Origin: Cordia subcordata
Lineage: Eukaryota; Streptophyta; Magnoliopsida; Boraginales; Cordiaceae
DNA length: 64,000 nt
Assembly: GCA_028554755.1 (NCBI GenBank)
Contig: JAPTOF010000005.1
Location: 21,612,001-21,676,000 of the forward strand
Direction: 5' to 3'
This document shows, in pieces, positions 12,901 to 25,395 of the stretch. How positions within the stretch are numbered: the stretch's first letter is position 1; the number at the start of each line of letters is the position of its first letter. The position numbers and the translations under genes were made by a program. A model generated the notes under the pieces. The model was not told the DNA's origin, searched no databases, and was given only the letters and a program-made list of their open reading frames with translations.

Positions 12901-14432
12901 TGTGTTCACATAAGTCTTTTACTTATGATTATTTATATATTTGCTTATCTGTCAATCAGAGTAGTAGATTAATTTTATATCTGTTTCATCATCCATAAGT
13001 CAGATAATAAAAGAACAAATATGAACACGGGAAGAGGAGGGGGACGTGGGTAATTTTGGTGAGAAGAGGCAGTAGCTGGTAATTCAACGATGTGATTGGA
13101 AAAAAAAAAAAAAAAACAAAAGTCGTGCCCAAACAGGGTGCCCTACACGACGCTTTTCGGGTTGGCCGGACCGCGTCCTTGAGAATTTCTTTTTTTGATT
13201 TTAACACAAAGTGGAAGTGGGAATCCTTGGACAAATCTCAACTTGTGAAAAAACACCTATCCTTGGAATGCGATTCTCTGCAATCCTAAGTTTCTATTTT
13301 CGGTTATTGCAATTATTAATGTTTGTGTCATATGAATAAATTATCAATCTTTTTAGAAGTGAAATTCGGATTATTAGTCTAAAAAGGTTATGCAATGCTA
13401 ACCCGGGCAATTTTTGTCATAGCTAGCTTTCATTTGTATTATCTTTTGAGTAACTCTAACCGATTCTCTAAATTTTATTTTTCCCTATATGTAGGAGAGC
13501 ATTTAGAGAAATCTTCCTCCAACAAATTACTTGTTATAGTATCCCTACATGTTGAAATATTTAATTCTTAATTAATTATGAATATCTTTTTGTATAGGGA
13601 TAGCAAACTCATCTCTTAATATAATATTAGGAGATCTTAAAATAGTGAAGCTATTAAAGCGAAACTAAAATAGGAATTTTGGTAAAAAAAAAAAGAAGTG
13701 GCAACAATTTTGAGGAGAGTATAACTGCTTAAAGTTGTAACAGTTATATATACATATGTACATATACATATACGTATATAGATTGTTTGGCTCTGATTAT
13801 TTTATAATTTATAAGTTCTTAAAAAAAAAATTCTCTGATATAATTTTTACTATGTACAATTTATAAATTCCAAATAAACTTAGCCAAACAGGTGATGGAT
13901 GGGTACATAGATTTGCGCTTCCAAACAAGCCTTAACCAATGGATTTTTTTATTGGTCAAAAGGGTAGTTAATGTGCGTGTGTGTACAGTTAGTGGAAGTT
14001 TACATATATAAGCACATGTAAAGACTCAGAGGGATGCGAGAGAGAGAGAGAGATAGAGAGAGAGGATGAGAGAAACAAAAGCCGGCTTCAGCTCTGTCAC
14101 AACATAAACACTTCCCGTTTTATCTGTAGACCAAAACAACACCAAAGAGACCCTTAAACCAATTTTTGCTGAATTTTGTTTTTTGTATGCGTAAAAGTTC
14201 GGACTTTTCTATGCACTAATTTCTTTTTGCTTCATCTGTAATTTATGTTTGTGTGGCGGTGGCATCGTCATCAGATTCGTATAGCTAAAGACCGCGTAAC
14301 ATGATAAAGCTTGCTTTATTTTGGTGATTTATATGTTAATATATGGTGAAGTTGGATTCAAGACTATGAAAAGTTGATTGCTTTTTAGCAGATTCAAGTA
14401 TAAAGATTGGATCTTTTGTGGAAGTTCGAAAA
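8614..14432. other. long AT-rich intergenic region
   Basis: No supportable gene in 5.8 kb. Visible structure: a TA microsatellite at about 9965-9995; a 27 bp direct repeat (CAACTTGTTGTGATTAAGAT) at about 10259 and 10320; a short direct repeat TTATGCGTTAATACAAAT at about 11102 and 11152; and a possible small MITE at about 13784-13890 with TGTTTGGCT/AGCCAAACA ends. A GA microsatellite at about 14038-14065 lies upstream of the kinase gene. Short open frames here show no recognisable domain. Confidence 0.45.
9965..9995. repeat. (TA)n microsatellite
   Basis: Uninterrupted alternating AT tract of about 31 bases. Confidence 0.9.
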
Positions 14433-17400
14433 ATGGGTTGCTTTTCTTGTTTTGATTCGAGAGAAGAGGAGAAGCTGAATCCCCAGAAAGAAAGAGCTGA
14501 TAGGAAGGAGGTGCATCCAGTTGTTGTGCCTCCAAACTTCGCCAGATTATCTTCTGGTTAGTGCTTTTTTTAAAAAAAATAATTAATTTTTTGGCTAATT
14601 TATATTTTTTTGGTTTTTGATCTGATCCAGGCTTATGTGGTAGATGCAAGAATTCATTTCAGTTTGTTTATGCGATTTTGATTGACTTTTTAAGCATATT
14701 AGATTTATATTGCTTGCTCCCCTCCCCCTTCCCTTTTTTCTGATGTTTGATTTAGAATTGTTAAAGATTGGAGGTGACGGAAATGCTGTCTTGAATGGCT
14801 TCCATTTTGATGCTGTTGTAAAAACCTATAGGGGAATCATAATATGCTGAAAGTGATCTGGTTGGCAATTAGGTTACAGTTTTATGCTGAAATGATTGGT
14901 AGGCATGTTTTCTGCAGTTGGATTCCAAATTTAAATATGTCTATCTGGAGTTCATAAGATAAAGCCATAGTTTTGTTCCAAATTGAGTGTAGGGGGGGGC
15001 GACTACTGTGCCCAAATAACGTAACTTATAAATTTTTGGAATTTGTGAAGAATTAAAATTTTAAGTTTTGTGTCGCACGGAACTAATCCTGAATGCTCGG
15101 TTAGCTTTCGCTAGTTGTAATGAATAAGCACTGTTTGATGGACATGCAGGAGCAGACAGAACAAAAACAAGAAGCAACAGTGTGTTAAAGAAGGAATCAT
15201 CAGCGCCGAAGGATGCCCCTGATGCTCAGATTGCTGCTCAAACATTCACTTTTCGTGAGCTTGCTGCTGCTACCAACAGTTTTAGGCAGGAGTCCTTCTT
15301 AGGGGAAGGAGGTTTTGGACGTGTGTATAAAGGACGGCTTACCAAGGGCCAGGTAATTGGTTCCTTTTCCATTCTGGTTATGACTCTTTCACATTGGTCG
15401 GCATGACATAGTAGATATGCAATTCAAACAGAAAATTCCGTTGATGCTTGGTTTTGAGATAATTCATTTAGTAGCTCAGTGTCGTTCTCCTGGTTACAGC
15501 ATTTTAATCCACATTTAACTAATATTTAGGGACATAAACTACGCAAAAGTAGATTAACCAATACACCGAGGAGAGCCGTTAATGGCCCTTGTAGTGTGAA
15601 GACAGAATTGAGTAAAATGACAAGCATATTGTAGTAGGAAAGGTCAAGATGTGGGCAGACAGTGCAGACAACTGCAACAAAGTATTTGCTCCATTGTCTT
15701 TCTTTCCTCCCCCTTATATTTTTGCTTCCCCTTGTCCTTAGTATGATTATCACATTTTGCAACATATCCTACTTGTGTGAAACTGTGCATTTTGTTTATT
15801 CGGTTGGGTTTTCATATTTTTACGACGGGTTTTGCATTTCATATGTATATAAGTCTTTTAATACTATTATATGTTAAATGAGACCAAAAAAGCGAAATAA
15901 CTAGCCAATTTCTGTCTTGTTCTGTCACTCATTTGTACGAATGTACTTTCTTGTGCCTTCTTAATTGCAAAACAGATTTCTGGCTTGAAATAAAAATTCA
16001 GAAATTCTTCACGAAGATTGCTCAAGTCTGTGAACTTAAGTAGATAGTTTTCTGTCTTGTCTTTGATTGTCTCCTGCTGTCTGTTGATTTAAACAGGTGG
16101 TAGCTGTCAAGCAATTGGATAGAAATGGGCTTCAGGGCAACAGAGAATTTTTAGTGGAGGTTCTTATGCTCAGCCTTCTCCACCATCCTAACTTAGTGAA
16201 CTTGATTGGATATTGTGCTGATGGGGACCAGAGGCTTCTTGTCTATGAATTCATGCCCTTGGGGTCACTGGAAGATCATCTTTTTGGTAATGTTTCCTTC
16301 TCGTTGGTAGTAGAATAGGCACAACACAACCCCTCCTCCCCAGGAGCACCCCCGAACACATGCACAATGCAGACACACATAAAAGGGGGAAAAAAAAAGC
16401 CAAAAAAAAAAGAAAAGAAAAAAAGACAAGTGAGATCACTGCTACATATTGGTAACTTATTATCATGTTTCTAGTTTGATTTTCATTTAGATGGCATTTC
16501 ACTAGATAAGAACGAGTGCGCCAAAAGTCCAACACTTATTTGTAAGACCTGACTTGGGACTAAGTTTGTTTATTTTGCGAAAAGGTTGGATCTAAACAAG
16601 GTTGAAGTTAGTGAAATTGTGCCACATTTTCAACCAATTAATTCATTTAGCCACAGTGGGCCAGTTCTGTCAGAAGATTTAACTCTATTACCATTCACTG
16701 CATCTGTACATCCAGTTAATCTCTCTCCCTCTTCTACCTACTGCCCTCCTGTGCTTTGCAATGCCAACAGAATGAGCCTAGTGAAACATAAGATATGAGT
16801 TCTTACTTATGACCAGATCTTGTGTTTGTTTTTGTGGTCATTATTGAACTCGTGTTTCATGTTTCTTGTAAATTTCACTTTTCTTTTTGTTGAAGTTGGA
16901 TTGCTAATTTGGGTTAATAATCTTATACAATGATTAATGTCAACAATGAAATAAATATAACGTTTATAAATTAATGATAAGGCCAACACTCCAAAGGTCA
17001 GCAGTATCGTGCCTGTGTTCGGCTTGTTTATTCAAGGAGCTTTTATTTGTCTTTTTACTCGTCTCATTGACAAATAAGATTATGTGGAGTGTTCTATTGC
17101 TGAATATTGCAGTTCGAAAATACAAATTGATGTAAGATGGTAATTTTATTTACCTTTCAGTATCTAGAATCGTCTTTATTTTATTTATCTTTCAGTATCT
17201 TGAATCGTCTTTGCTTGCAATGGCATACAAAGAAGAATGGTTAATAGATTTCTGATGTTACTTGCATCATTTGAAGTAATACTGAGATTCTTTTATTTAA
17301 ATTTGTTTTCTATTGGTTGTTATTGTTGTAATTTTCATCCATCTATAGTCTATATGATGACTATTAGGTGAGAAAGTATATTCTGCTTAACTATTTTCCA

Positions 17401-18554
17401 CTGCATGCGGAACGATCTGCTAAGCTGGCTAATACATGGTCATACCCTTGTATCTTAAAGAGTTATCATCTTCTGGCATTTGTTACCACTGAACATCTAC
17501 TTTACGTGAACTTCTTTCTAAATCATACAACCAAGTTTTCACCAATTCTACACAAAATTCTGCAGATCTTCCACCTGATAAAGAACCATTGGATTGGAAC
17601 ACAAGAATGAAAATAGCTGCTGGTGCTGCAAAAGGTCTGGAGCATCTCCATGATAAGGCCAACCCTCCAGTTATTTACAGAGACTTTAAGTCATCTAACA
17701 TATTATTGGGTGAAGGATTTCTTCCAAAACTTTCGGACTTTGGACTAGCTAAGCTTGGTCCTACTGGGGATAAGTCCCATGTGTCCACAAGGGTCATGGG
17801 AACTTATGGTTACTGTGCCCCTGAGTATGCTATGACTGGTCAGTTGACTGTGAAGTCTGACGTCTACAGTTTTGGCGTAGTCTTTCTAGAGCTCATAACT
17901 GGACGGAGGGCCATTGACAGCACCAGGCCGCAAGGAGAACAAAACCTTGTTGCTTGGGTATTTGACTGACCTTTTTCTTTTCTTTGTTAGAGTTGCCTAA
18001 TGTTATGCCGTGATTTTAGTGACTCTATGAGAAAGATGTGATTTTTTTAACGATATCATTCTATTTAAATGCAGGCCCGGCCATTGTTCAATGATCGCAG
18101 AAAATTTGCCAAATTAGCCGATCCCAGTCTTCAAGGTAAATATCCAATGCGAGGTCTCTACCAGGCTTTAGCTGTGGCATCCATGTGCATTCAAGAACAG
18201 GCTGCAGCCCGTCCTCTCATTGGGGATGTGGTCACTGCCCTTTCTTATTTGGCAAATCAAGCGTATGATCCCAGTGCAGCTCCTGGACATAGTTACAGAT
18301 TTTCTGCGGATGACAAGAGAAACCAGGATGAAAGAGGTGGAAGAATATTAAGAACTGAAGAAGGGGGAGGATCTGGACGTAAATGGGACTTGGAAGGATG
18401 TGAGAGGGATGACTCTCCCAAGGAAGCAGTGAGGATATTAAATAGGGATTTAGACCGGGAACGAGCTGTTGCAGAGGCAAAAATGTGGGGAGAAAATTGG
18501 CGGAAAGAAAGACGACAAAATGCTCAGGGCAGTTTTGATGCCAATAATGGGTGA
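14433..18554 (+). CDS. PBL27-like: receptor-like cytoplasmic kinase VII, PBL27-like
   Basis: Five coding exons: 14433-14556, 15150-15352, 16097-16286, 17566-17957 and 18075-18554, 1,389 nt in frame, 462 residues. The N-terminus MGCFSCFDS carries Gly2 and Cys residues for myristoylation and palmitoylation, so it should sit at the plasma membrane. The kinase domain has a glycine loop [12 protein letters not shown] (92-103), catalytic Lys114 in VVAVK, the catalytic loop as YRDFK (Asp212, non-RD-like Tyr in place of His), SDFGLAKLG (DFG 230-232) and CAPEYAM. The C-terminal tail ends with [18 protein letters not shown], a signature I recall in Arabidopsis PBL27. That family relays signals from pattern-recognition receptors such as CERK1 to MAP kinases. 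The tail after the kinase domain looks shorter than in PBL27. All introns are GT-AG. Confidence 0.93.
17129..17215. repeat. short tandem duplication in kinase intron 3
   Basis: A segment of about 35 bp (TTTATTTACCTTTCAGTATC ... GAATCGTCTTT) is present twice in tandem with minor differences inside the 1.28 kb third intron. It is noncoding. Confidence 0.6.
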
Positions 18555-20162
18555 ACGCTAGTGCGCAGAACAGAGGGCTCCAATTTCCAGCAGTGGTTCA
18601 TTTTGTCTTTTTTTTTTTTTATTTAAAACCATTGAGGTGGAAAAAGCCTCACAATCCGAGCTTTGCAACTGGTCCTTTTGACAGCCAGTTCAGGTTCGAT
18701 ACAGTCTGACTGTCGAGGAAAGGGCATGGAGCCGTAGCTTTCCTTTGTTTTTCAGTTTCATTTTTCTTCCTCCTTGATTGATACAGGAGAGGAGAAAATA
18801 TAGGAGCTAAGAAAGAGCGGAAGTATTGCGCGAACTAATAAGTTTTGGAAGTAATATAACCTATCAAGGTGTACTGCTCTGCTGTTTCTGCAGGTTCCTT
18901 CCTTAATACAAAACCATTGTGTTGTCTGTAATCTAACATGTCACATCATGAAAAGGGCCAACCCCCCCCCCCCCCTCTTTTTCACCTTGAAGAACCCCTT
19001 CTCAGCTTGTACCGAGATCTTGATACTGATCTAGCTTTTATGCTTTTCACTAATTAAAGGTTATGCTGGCACTAGTATAGTAGTTGAGTCTCACCTGGTT
19101 CGCCTCTTTAATTAAGTATATATATATATATACACATTGTAATTGCTCTGATTTCAATTGACAAACATATGCTTTAATTTTCGCTGAAAGAACTGGTCAT
19201 CAATATCATTCTAGTTTAAAACTTTTACGAAAAATGGAGATTGGACTCGAGACGGCAGCCAAAATAAAACAACAAAGAGTCAATTTTCTACTGTCAAAAA
19301 CACCTTAATGGTATCAATAATCTGGAAAAGGGCCCCCAACAACCATATCTTTAGCAGTGTCCACTTTTCCCTTTAATTTTCTCCCTCCTTTTTTTTTTTA
19401 TATACCACTCACATATCATTCATAAATAGATATATTATTATGACGGTACTGTTTTATTATTGTACGTTGAATATCATATGAATTATAGAGAATTTGACAT
19501 TTAAAATCAAAATCTTTATCACAATAAAACATGGTAAAAAACACTCAAACTATATCGAACCAAATAAACCAAAATACTTTTTTTTTTATAAAAAAAGAAA
19601 AATAACTGAACTAAATAAATTAAATAATTGAACTGAATAAATCAAACTTAATTTGGTTCGTTTGATTTTTGGTCACACCTAAATAGGTAGGTACTGATCT
19701 TTAAGCAAAAGAAACGAAAAAACGGTGGGCAGTTGTTGAGTGTTGAGCTAATTTTTGGGTGTTATACGTGAAGAGGGGGCCCGGCGAGTTGGGATGAATG
19801 GTCTCGGTTTGGACTTTGGCAAAACCTTAAAAGCTTAGCGCAGTAATAAATGTAAGAATTAATAATTAATGGAAATTAGACAGCCAATAAGACCTTGGAT
19901 GAAGAATTTCACTTTTCCTTCTGTTTCTTTTTTGATTTTTCCCAGCAGCATTTTACAAGGCAAATTACATATATAGCTCTCTAATTTGGATTGAAAATTT
20001 TGCTTTACATGCACAAGCAAGATGTGTAGATAGATAGATAGTGACAGATAGATAAAGTGAAGAATGTAAAACAAGTGAATCGAAAGGTGTAAACACGAAG
20101 GGTGTTTTCAAACAAGCTGCACAAATTCACTTGATGACTGGGCACGGTTGTAATGTTGTAAT
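18555..20162. other. convergent intergenic region between kinase and SWEET
   Basis: The two flanking genes point toward each other, so this holds both 3' UTRs. It contains a C14 homopolymer at about 18961-18974, a short TA tract at about 19117-19131 and a GATA-type simple repeat near 20031-20055. No gene is visible. Confidence 0.5.
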
Positions 20163-22142
20163 CTAAGCTGCACACACCACAAGCACAGGTGGATGATCAA
20201 TCTGCACGTTTGCTTTGCAGTCTTGGCTTGGTTGATCAGGTTCACCATCGGCTCCAAAATTCAGGCCATTTTCGATCTTATCATCATCTTCTTCTTCATC
20301 ATCATCTTTCTTTTCGGCCTCTGCGCCAACCTCAACTTCATCGTCGCCAACTTTTTTAGAATCCACAGGGTGCACATCATCAGAGGTTTCTAGCGTTACT
20401 ATGTTGATTACATGTTCCGGCAACTTTTTCTCCTCCGCTACCACTTCTTCTTTCTTGGGATTTCTGTAGATTGCGTACAACAACATCTGAAGCATTCCTA
20501 GAAAGAAGCCCACTACGTTTGGGAGCTGCCACATATCAAAACAGCAACAAATATTTTACGACTTAGAGACCGACCGAAATAATAATTAATGTTTTATTTC
20601 ACTGGGTTGGGTACGATTATAGTATCGTTTGTGATTAAGATAAGAGAGCATGCACGCCTTTTTTTTTTTTTTTTTTTTGGGTTGCTTACCGCGACACAGA
20701 AATCTTTTTGGAATAAGCCATAGCCAAACCACATAATTGCACTCAACGTGAGGAAGAAAGACAAGGTGAATGGCATGAACTCCACACTTTTTGTTCGGAT
20801 GACTTGAAACTGTGTTAAACAATAAAAAGAAAAGGTGAACAAAATTAAATAGACAACCATATTAGGAAGTCACTAGTGTGTGTGTGTGTGTGTGTACATA
20901 TATATATGTAGATATTATATATAGTTTGAAGATAATAAATTTCTTAGCAGTTAATTACCACGATGCTTAGAGGGGCTGCAAAAACACAAGTAGAAACAGC
21001 AACAGAGATCCATCCAACAACTACCACCCGAGCTGAGCCTTTGAAAGGAAAGAATGTGAGCAGAAAAATCAATGAGAAGAGCCCCAGGTTCAAAGCAGCC
21101 AGCATCTTCCCCGTATCATTCTGTTTCGCGCCGAATATATAATTATAAGTAAGTATCGCTTATTAAGCAAGTGACATAAAAAGTATCTATTAGCTTTTCT
21201 AGCTAAAAAAAAATAAACCTAAGTTACGTACCCTGGCCTTCTTTGAAGCGTAAAGAAGGTAAACAAAGATGTAAATGGTCTCGATGATGCATCCGAAGGA
21301 GTTGATGGAGATGAGCAGAAGTGCATTGACCTTGAGGAAGGCGTAGTACATCCACAGCATCGCAGAAAATAGTGCGACAACATAAGGTACGGATTGAAAC
21401 CCCAATGTTGATTTTTCTTTGTAAATTCTAATAAATGTCGGCCTGCCACAAAATTAAAAAAAAAAAAAAAAATCAGATACAAGATTATAGTCATTATAAG
21501 CATATTTTTGTTTCAAGAATTAAAAAAAAAAAGAAAAAGTGCATTATTAGTGAGATATGAAGAGCAAAGAAGATGCATGAGGCTACTTACAGAGGCGCAA
21601 AGTAGACGAAGATCGAAATGATATTCCCTGAAACATCGAAATCATAATGAAAGAGAGTCAGTTCATTTCATTTAGTTTATCAAGTCCCAACGACATTTAT
21701 TCTACATGTATTGTTTTAGTGCACTTTCTAACACAAAAGTAGATAAAAAAATCAATTAGCACGTTTTCACTATTCATTTCAATCCTAGCTGATCACATGA
21801 ATTGAAATATAAACCAATGGCATGATGAATGGTAGTTTGATCATGCAAAACTTTCCCATTCCTCCCAGGAGAGATTAATTATACGTGTCTCGAAATTTAA
21901 CACCTTTAGACCCAAATTCTAAAAAGAGCTTTTAATCACAAAGAACATTCTAAGATCAGTTGGCTGCTGGTAGAAGATGACGACATTGCTGATGACAACT
22001 GATTTTTTTTTACTATGATCATCTCAAGAGAAGAAAAGAACAGGTAAAAGACAAAGAATGTATATGAGTGAAAATATAAAAATTGACTACCTAAGATGCC
22101 GAAGGTAAAGGCCCAGGGGTGGTGAAGGTCAAATATAGCCAT
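20163..22142 (-). CDS. SWEET (clade III): SWEET bidirectional sugar transporter, clade III
   Basis: Six coding exons on the minus strand: 22091-22142, 21591-21627, 21232-21442, 20959-21120, 20690-20809 and 20163-20525. The total is 945 nt and 314 residues; the 37, 162 and 120 nt exons match the usual SWEET gene structure. It holds two MtN3/saliva triple-helix bundles. The first includes [20 protein letters not shown] and [19 protein letters not shown]. The second includes [20 protein letters not shown] and [19 protein letters not shown] long hydrophilic C-tail follows. Clade III members mainly export sucrose across the plasma membrane for phloem loading, nectar and seed filling. The clade is inferred from sequence likeness; the exact ortholog (SWEET10 to 15) is not resolved. 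The tail carries an unusual Asp/Glu-rich run (DDDEEEDDD). Confidence 0.94.
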
Positions 22143-22303
22143 GGCTAATCTCTCTGATACACGATGGAAAGCTATAAACGAGAAGCCTCTCTCTCTTTTT
22201 TTCTCCCTAAAAATTAAAGGAGAAGTTTCTTGTGAAAAACCCTGTCTCCACCCCTTAAACGATAAAACAAAATGGTCATGCAAAATGAAAAGCACAATGG
22301 GAG

Positions 22304-22311
22304 TATTTATA
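22304..22311 (-). promoter_or_regulatory. TATA box of the SWEET gene
   Basis: On the minus strand the site reads TATAAATA, about 160 bp upstream of the ATG, giving a predicted leader of about 130 nt. It is inferred from motif and spacing. Confidence 0.6.
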
Positions 22312-25180
22312 CAAGAAGGAAATTGTGGCTATCCCACTCATCATCTTTGTTGCATGACAAGTGGCAGCTTAGTAGGTGGCGTACGATAAAATCATTCACC
22401 AAAAACCAACATTTCTTTAAACCCTATACTTAGCTCACGTGCCCTTGTGATCGCGTGCAATTAGTTGCTATAACAGTGATGACAAATCTTGAAATGTTAA
22501 TTAAGAGTAAAAATTGATGTGTCCTCAATTATGGTACGGAGAAAAATACCATACTCTTTTAACCCCCTCCATTCATGAACATGCATTTATTTCGAGAGCT
22601 ACAATACATACCTTGGTGTATTCAAATATACTTCTTAATGATTGCCCCTGATATATCTAGTACTTTCTAAGGTCAAGTCTTTGTTTCAGGAAAATTTTCC
22701 AGACCCTTCTCAAGATTTAGGGTCTAGGCGGGGAAGGACCCCATATTTGAATTCCAGAGAACCACGATTTTCAGGATTTGATTTATAAGGTGTCTATACT
22801 AGCCATAATAATGAAAATCATGGAATTTGTCATATTTTGTATTCGTAGCTCCGAATGAAAATAGCTGGCCAGTCCGATCCGTTGCGACAAGATATTTCAA
22901 TTATTTGAAATTACTAGTGTTAAGTAGCCAACCCATGTAGTGAGAGCTTTGGTTTATTTATTTATTATATTTAACACACCCTTTGACGTGCAGGCATCAC
23001 TTGTTTTAGAGTTTGAGACTGTTTGGTTTCTAAGCATTGATATTAGGTCACCATCTCGTATAAAATCTAAATCTTGCAATAAGGATATTAGTTTATTTAT
23101 TTATTGTGTTTAACAATTACTTTCTCATCATCCATATTATTTAAGTTTTTATGAGTTTAAAGCATGCATTAAAACGTGATCCGTAACTTGTCATTAGGGG
23201 TAAAAGAGCAAAGGTGCTAGATCAAAATGCACGCGACTAGAACAGGGGTTGGATTGGTTCTCTGATATGTGACGACGAAATTTGCCGTTACCAATATCAT
23301 ACCATTACCATGCATAAAACCATAAAGCTTTTTCGCTGAGAAAAGCCTGGGTTCGCGTGACAAATTCTCTTGGAATCATTTCAGCCGTTTCTTAAATTCT
23401 CTAAAATCGCAAAAAACATGCACCCGCTTGAATCATCACCCTCTTAATTCATCACTTATGGCAGTGATCGATGTCTTCCCGGTACACACTTCCAGTTTCT
23501 TTTGATAGTTTATTTGTTAGCATACTTCCATGAATTCCTATGATGGTGAATTTGTTTAAAAGTTTAAGGTGAATGGTGTTGTTAAGATCAATTTTCTTCT
23601 TCCTTAAGCTGAGTTGAGCATGAAACCACGACAAAAAAGATGTGATGTCTTCACAATTATGGTGTTGTTGCATCTTTGTTTTCATTCATTTAAACCAAAA
23701 AAAAAAAAAGAAATTCCGTATGTGTGTGAATGCTAGGTGTCGATCTCTATATGAAGAGACTAGTGCCAGATGGCGCGTACGAATTGAACAAATGCTGTTT
23801 ATGAAATCTCAGTTAAACACTACCGAGCTTTCCTCATGTGTCTTCCAATGAACCCCACAGTTTTTGGATTATGCAATATACAAGCTCAGCTCTTCGAGTT
23901 TATGTTAAAATTTAAACTATATTTTTTTCCTTTTATCAAGGAATCAATTAGCAAAGGGTGATTAATCGAAGACTAGTGAAGCTCGACCACCAATTCTAAA
24001 CTTTTAGATATAGAGTTAATTTGCTCCAAGAATATACCAAGTGAGACAAAAACGAAATCTCCAATAGCATAAAAGAAGAGTCAAATTTGATTGTACTTCC
24101 TGAAATTCCTCAACCTTAAAACCTATGGGCTATTAGGATTTAAACATACATGAGTACTCTATTTATGCTCTTACGTAGATCAGGAATGAAACTTTGGGTG
24201 ACACTCAAGGAGACTCGAACTTGAGTGTACCTCAAAAACTTCCTCAATCTTAATTAACGGAACTACACCATAGCTAGAAGTTATTAGAATTTAAATTTTA
24301 GGACAAATGATTTGCTCTTTTTCATACAATGATTGACTTCCCGTCCAAGTGATGAGTATAGTTTTAGGTTATTTGCTCCAGGGATGGATAAATATTCTGC
24401 TATCGTCGTTCTAATATTAAATATGATGATGACGTATATAACAAATGTCAATGTCAAGCAAATAATTGACTTCATCATGAAAACTTTAGCTTCATGATTG
24501 AAAGATAAGTTGTTAATCTCATGCAGATTAATTAATCAAAAAGTTTGCAGCGCAGATATGACAGTGGCTGATATTTGCTATATACGTGGTGATGAAGAGC
24601 TGCCGGTGGAGCCCTTATCAATAGAACATCAGACATGTGGCGTCATCCATGGCCTGAACATATTGATACACATTCTTCTTCGCAAAATTGTATACATCAT
24701 TTGTATTCTTTTTGGTCATGAAAACGAGAATTATTATTAAATAAGTAGTAATAATCTCTTTGCTAGTGTAGTAACTTGCATGGTCACCTCAGTTGAGTGA
24801 CGCCCGCCTGACCCCTTGCTGGGATCCATGGAATAATATTGTATCATATTATATATATATATATGTGTTGATCCTCTCAAATGGCCGCAAATGGTGAACT
24901 ATCAATGTGTTGATGCATGGAGATCATCTTAATGAGGTTATTGGTTATTGGTAAAACTTGGAAACACCGTAATGGCTGCATGATCTGTTTGTTGTTCGAT
25001 CATTAGCTCTCTACAGAGAGGAACAAATATATCCATTGATAACCACAGGGATTAATTTGATGGTGCAGTGTTTTTTTTTTTTTTTTTTTTTTCCTTTTGG
25101 GCAATATAAGTATTTCATTTCATTCTATTCAACTTGAGATTACATCAAACAATCACGAGCTATACAAGGCTATATAATAT
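22312..25180. other. intergenic region
   Basis: It contains the SWEET promoter at its left edge. No other gene is supportable. A segment at about 24776-24930 recurs in diverged form at about 26453-26600. A T-run of about 20 lies at about 25072-25092. Confidence 0.45.
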
Positions 25181-25395
25181 TGTTAAAGAATATTTTAGTT
25201 ATTAATATATTTTCATACTTTATGGTACTAGTTTAGGCAATCATATAGATTTAATACTTAATCAAATTGATTCCTTTATTATTCTAGTTTCCTTGGTAAT
25301 ATCCTAGTTACCTTATTAATTTAGTTTCTAGTTTCACTTACCAAGTTACCTTATTGGTCTAACTGCTACTCTTGCTCACCAATTATGAGGTAGGC
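25181..25395 (+). mobile_element. LTR-retrotransposon LTR fragment
   Basis: It starts TGTTAAAGAATATTTTAGTT and continues with segments such as GGTAATATCCTAGTTACCTT. In inverted orientation it resembles the LTR-like unit at 46050-46463, which reads TGTTGAAGAATATTTTAGTT on the minus strand. Only one end is clear; no second LTR or coding region is present. Confidence 0.5.

Noticed and set aside
13784..13890. TGTTTGGCT...AGCCAAACA as a definite MITE
   Set aside because: The inverted ends are only 9 bp and no target duplication is visible. It is mentioned only within the intergenic entry.
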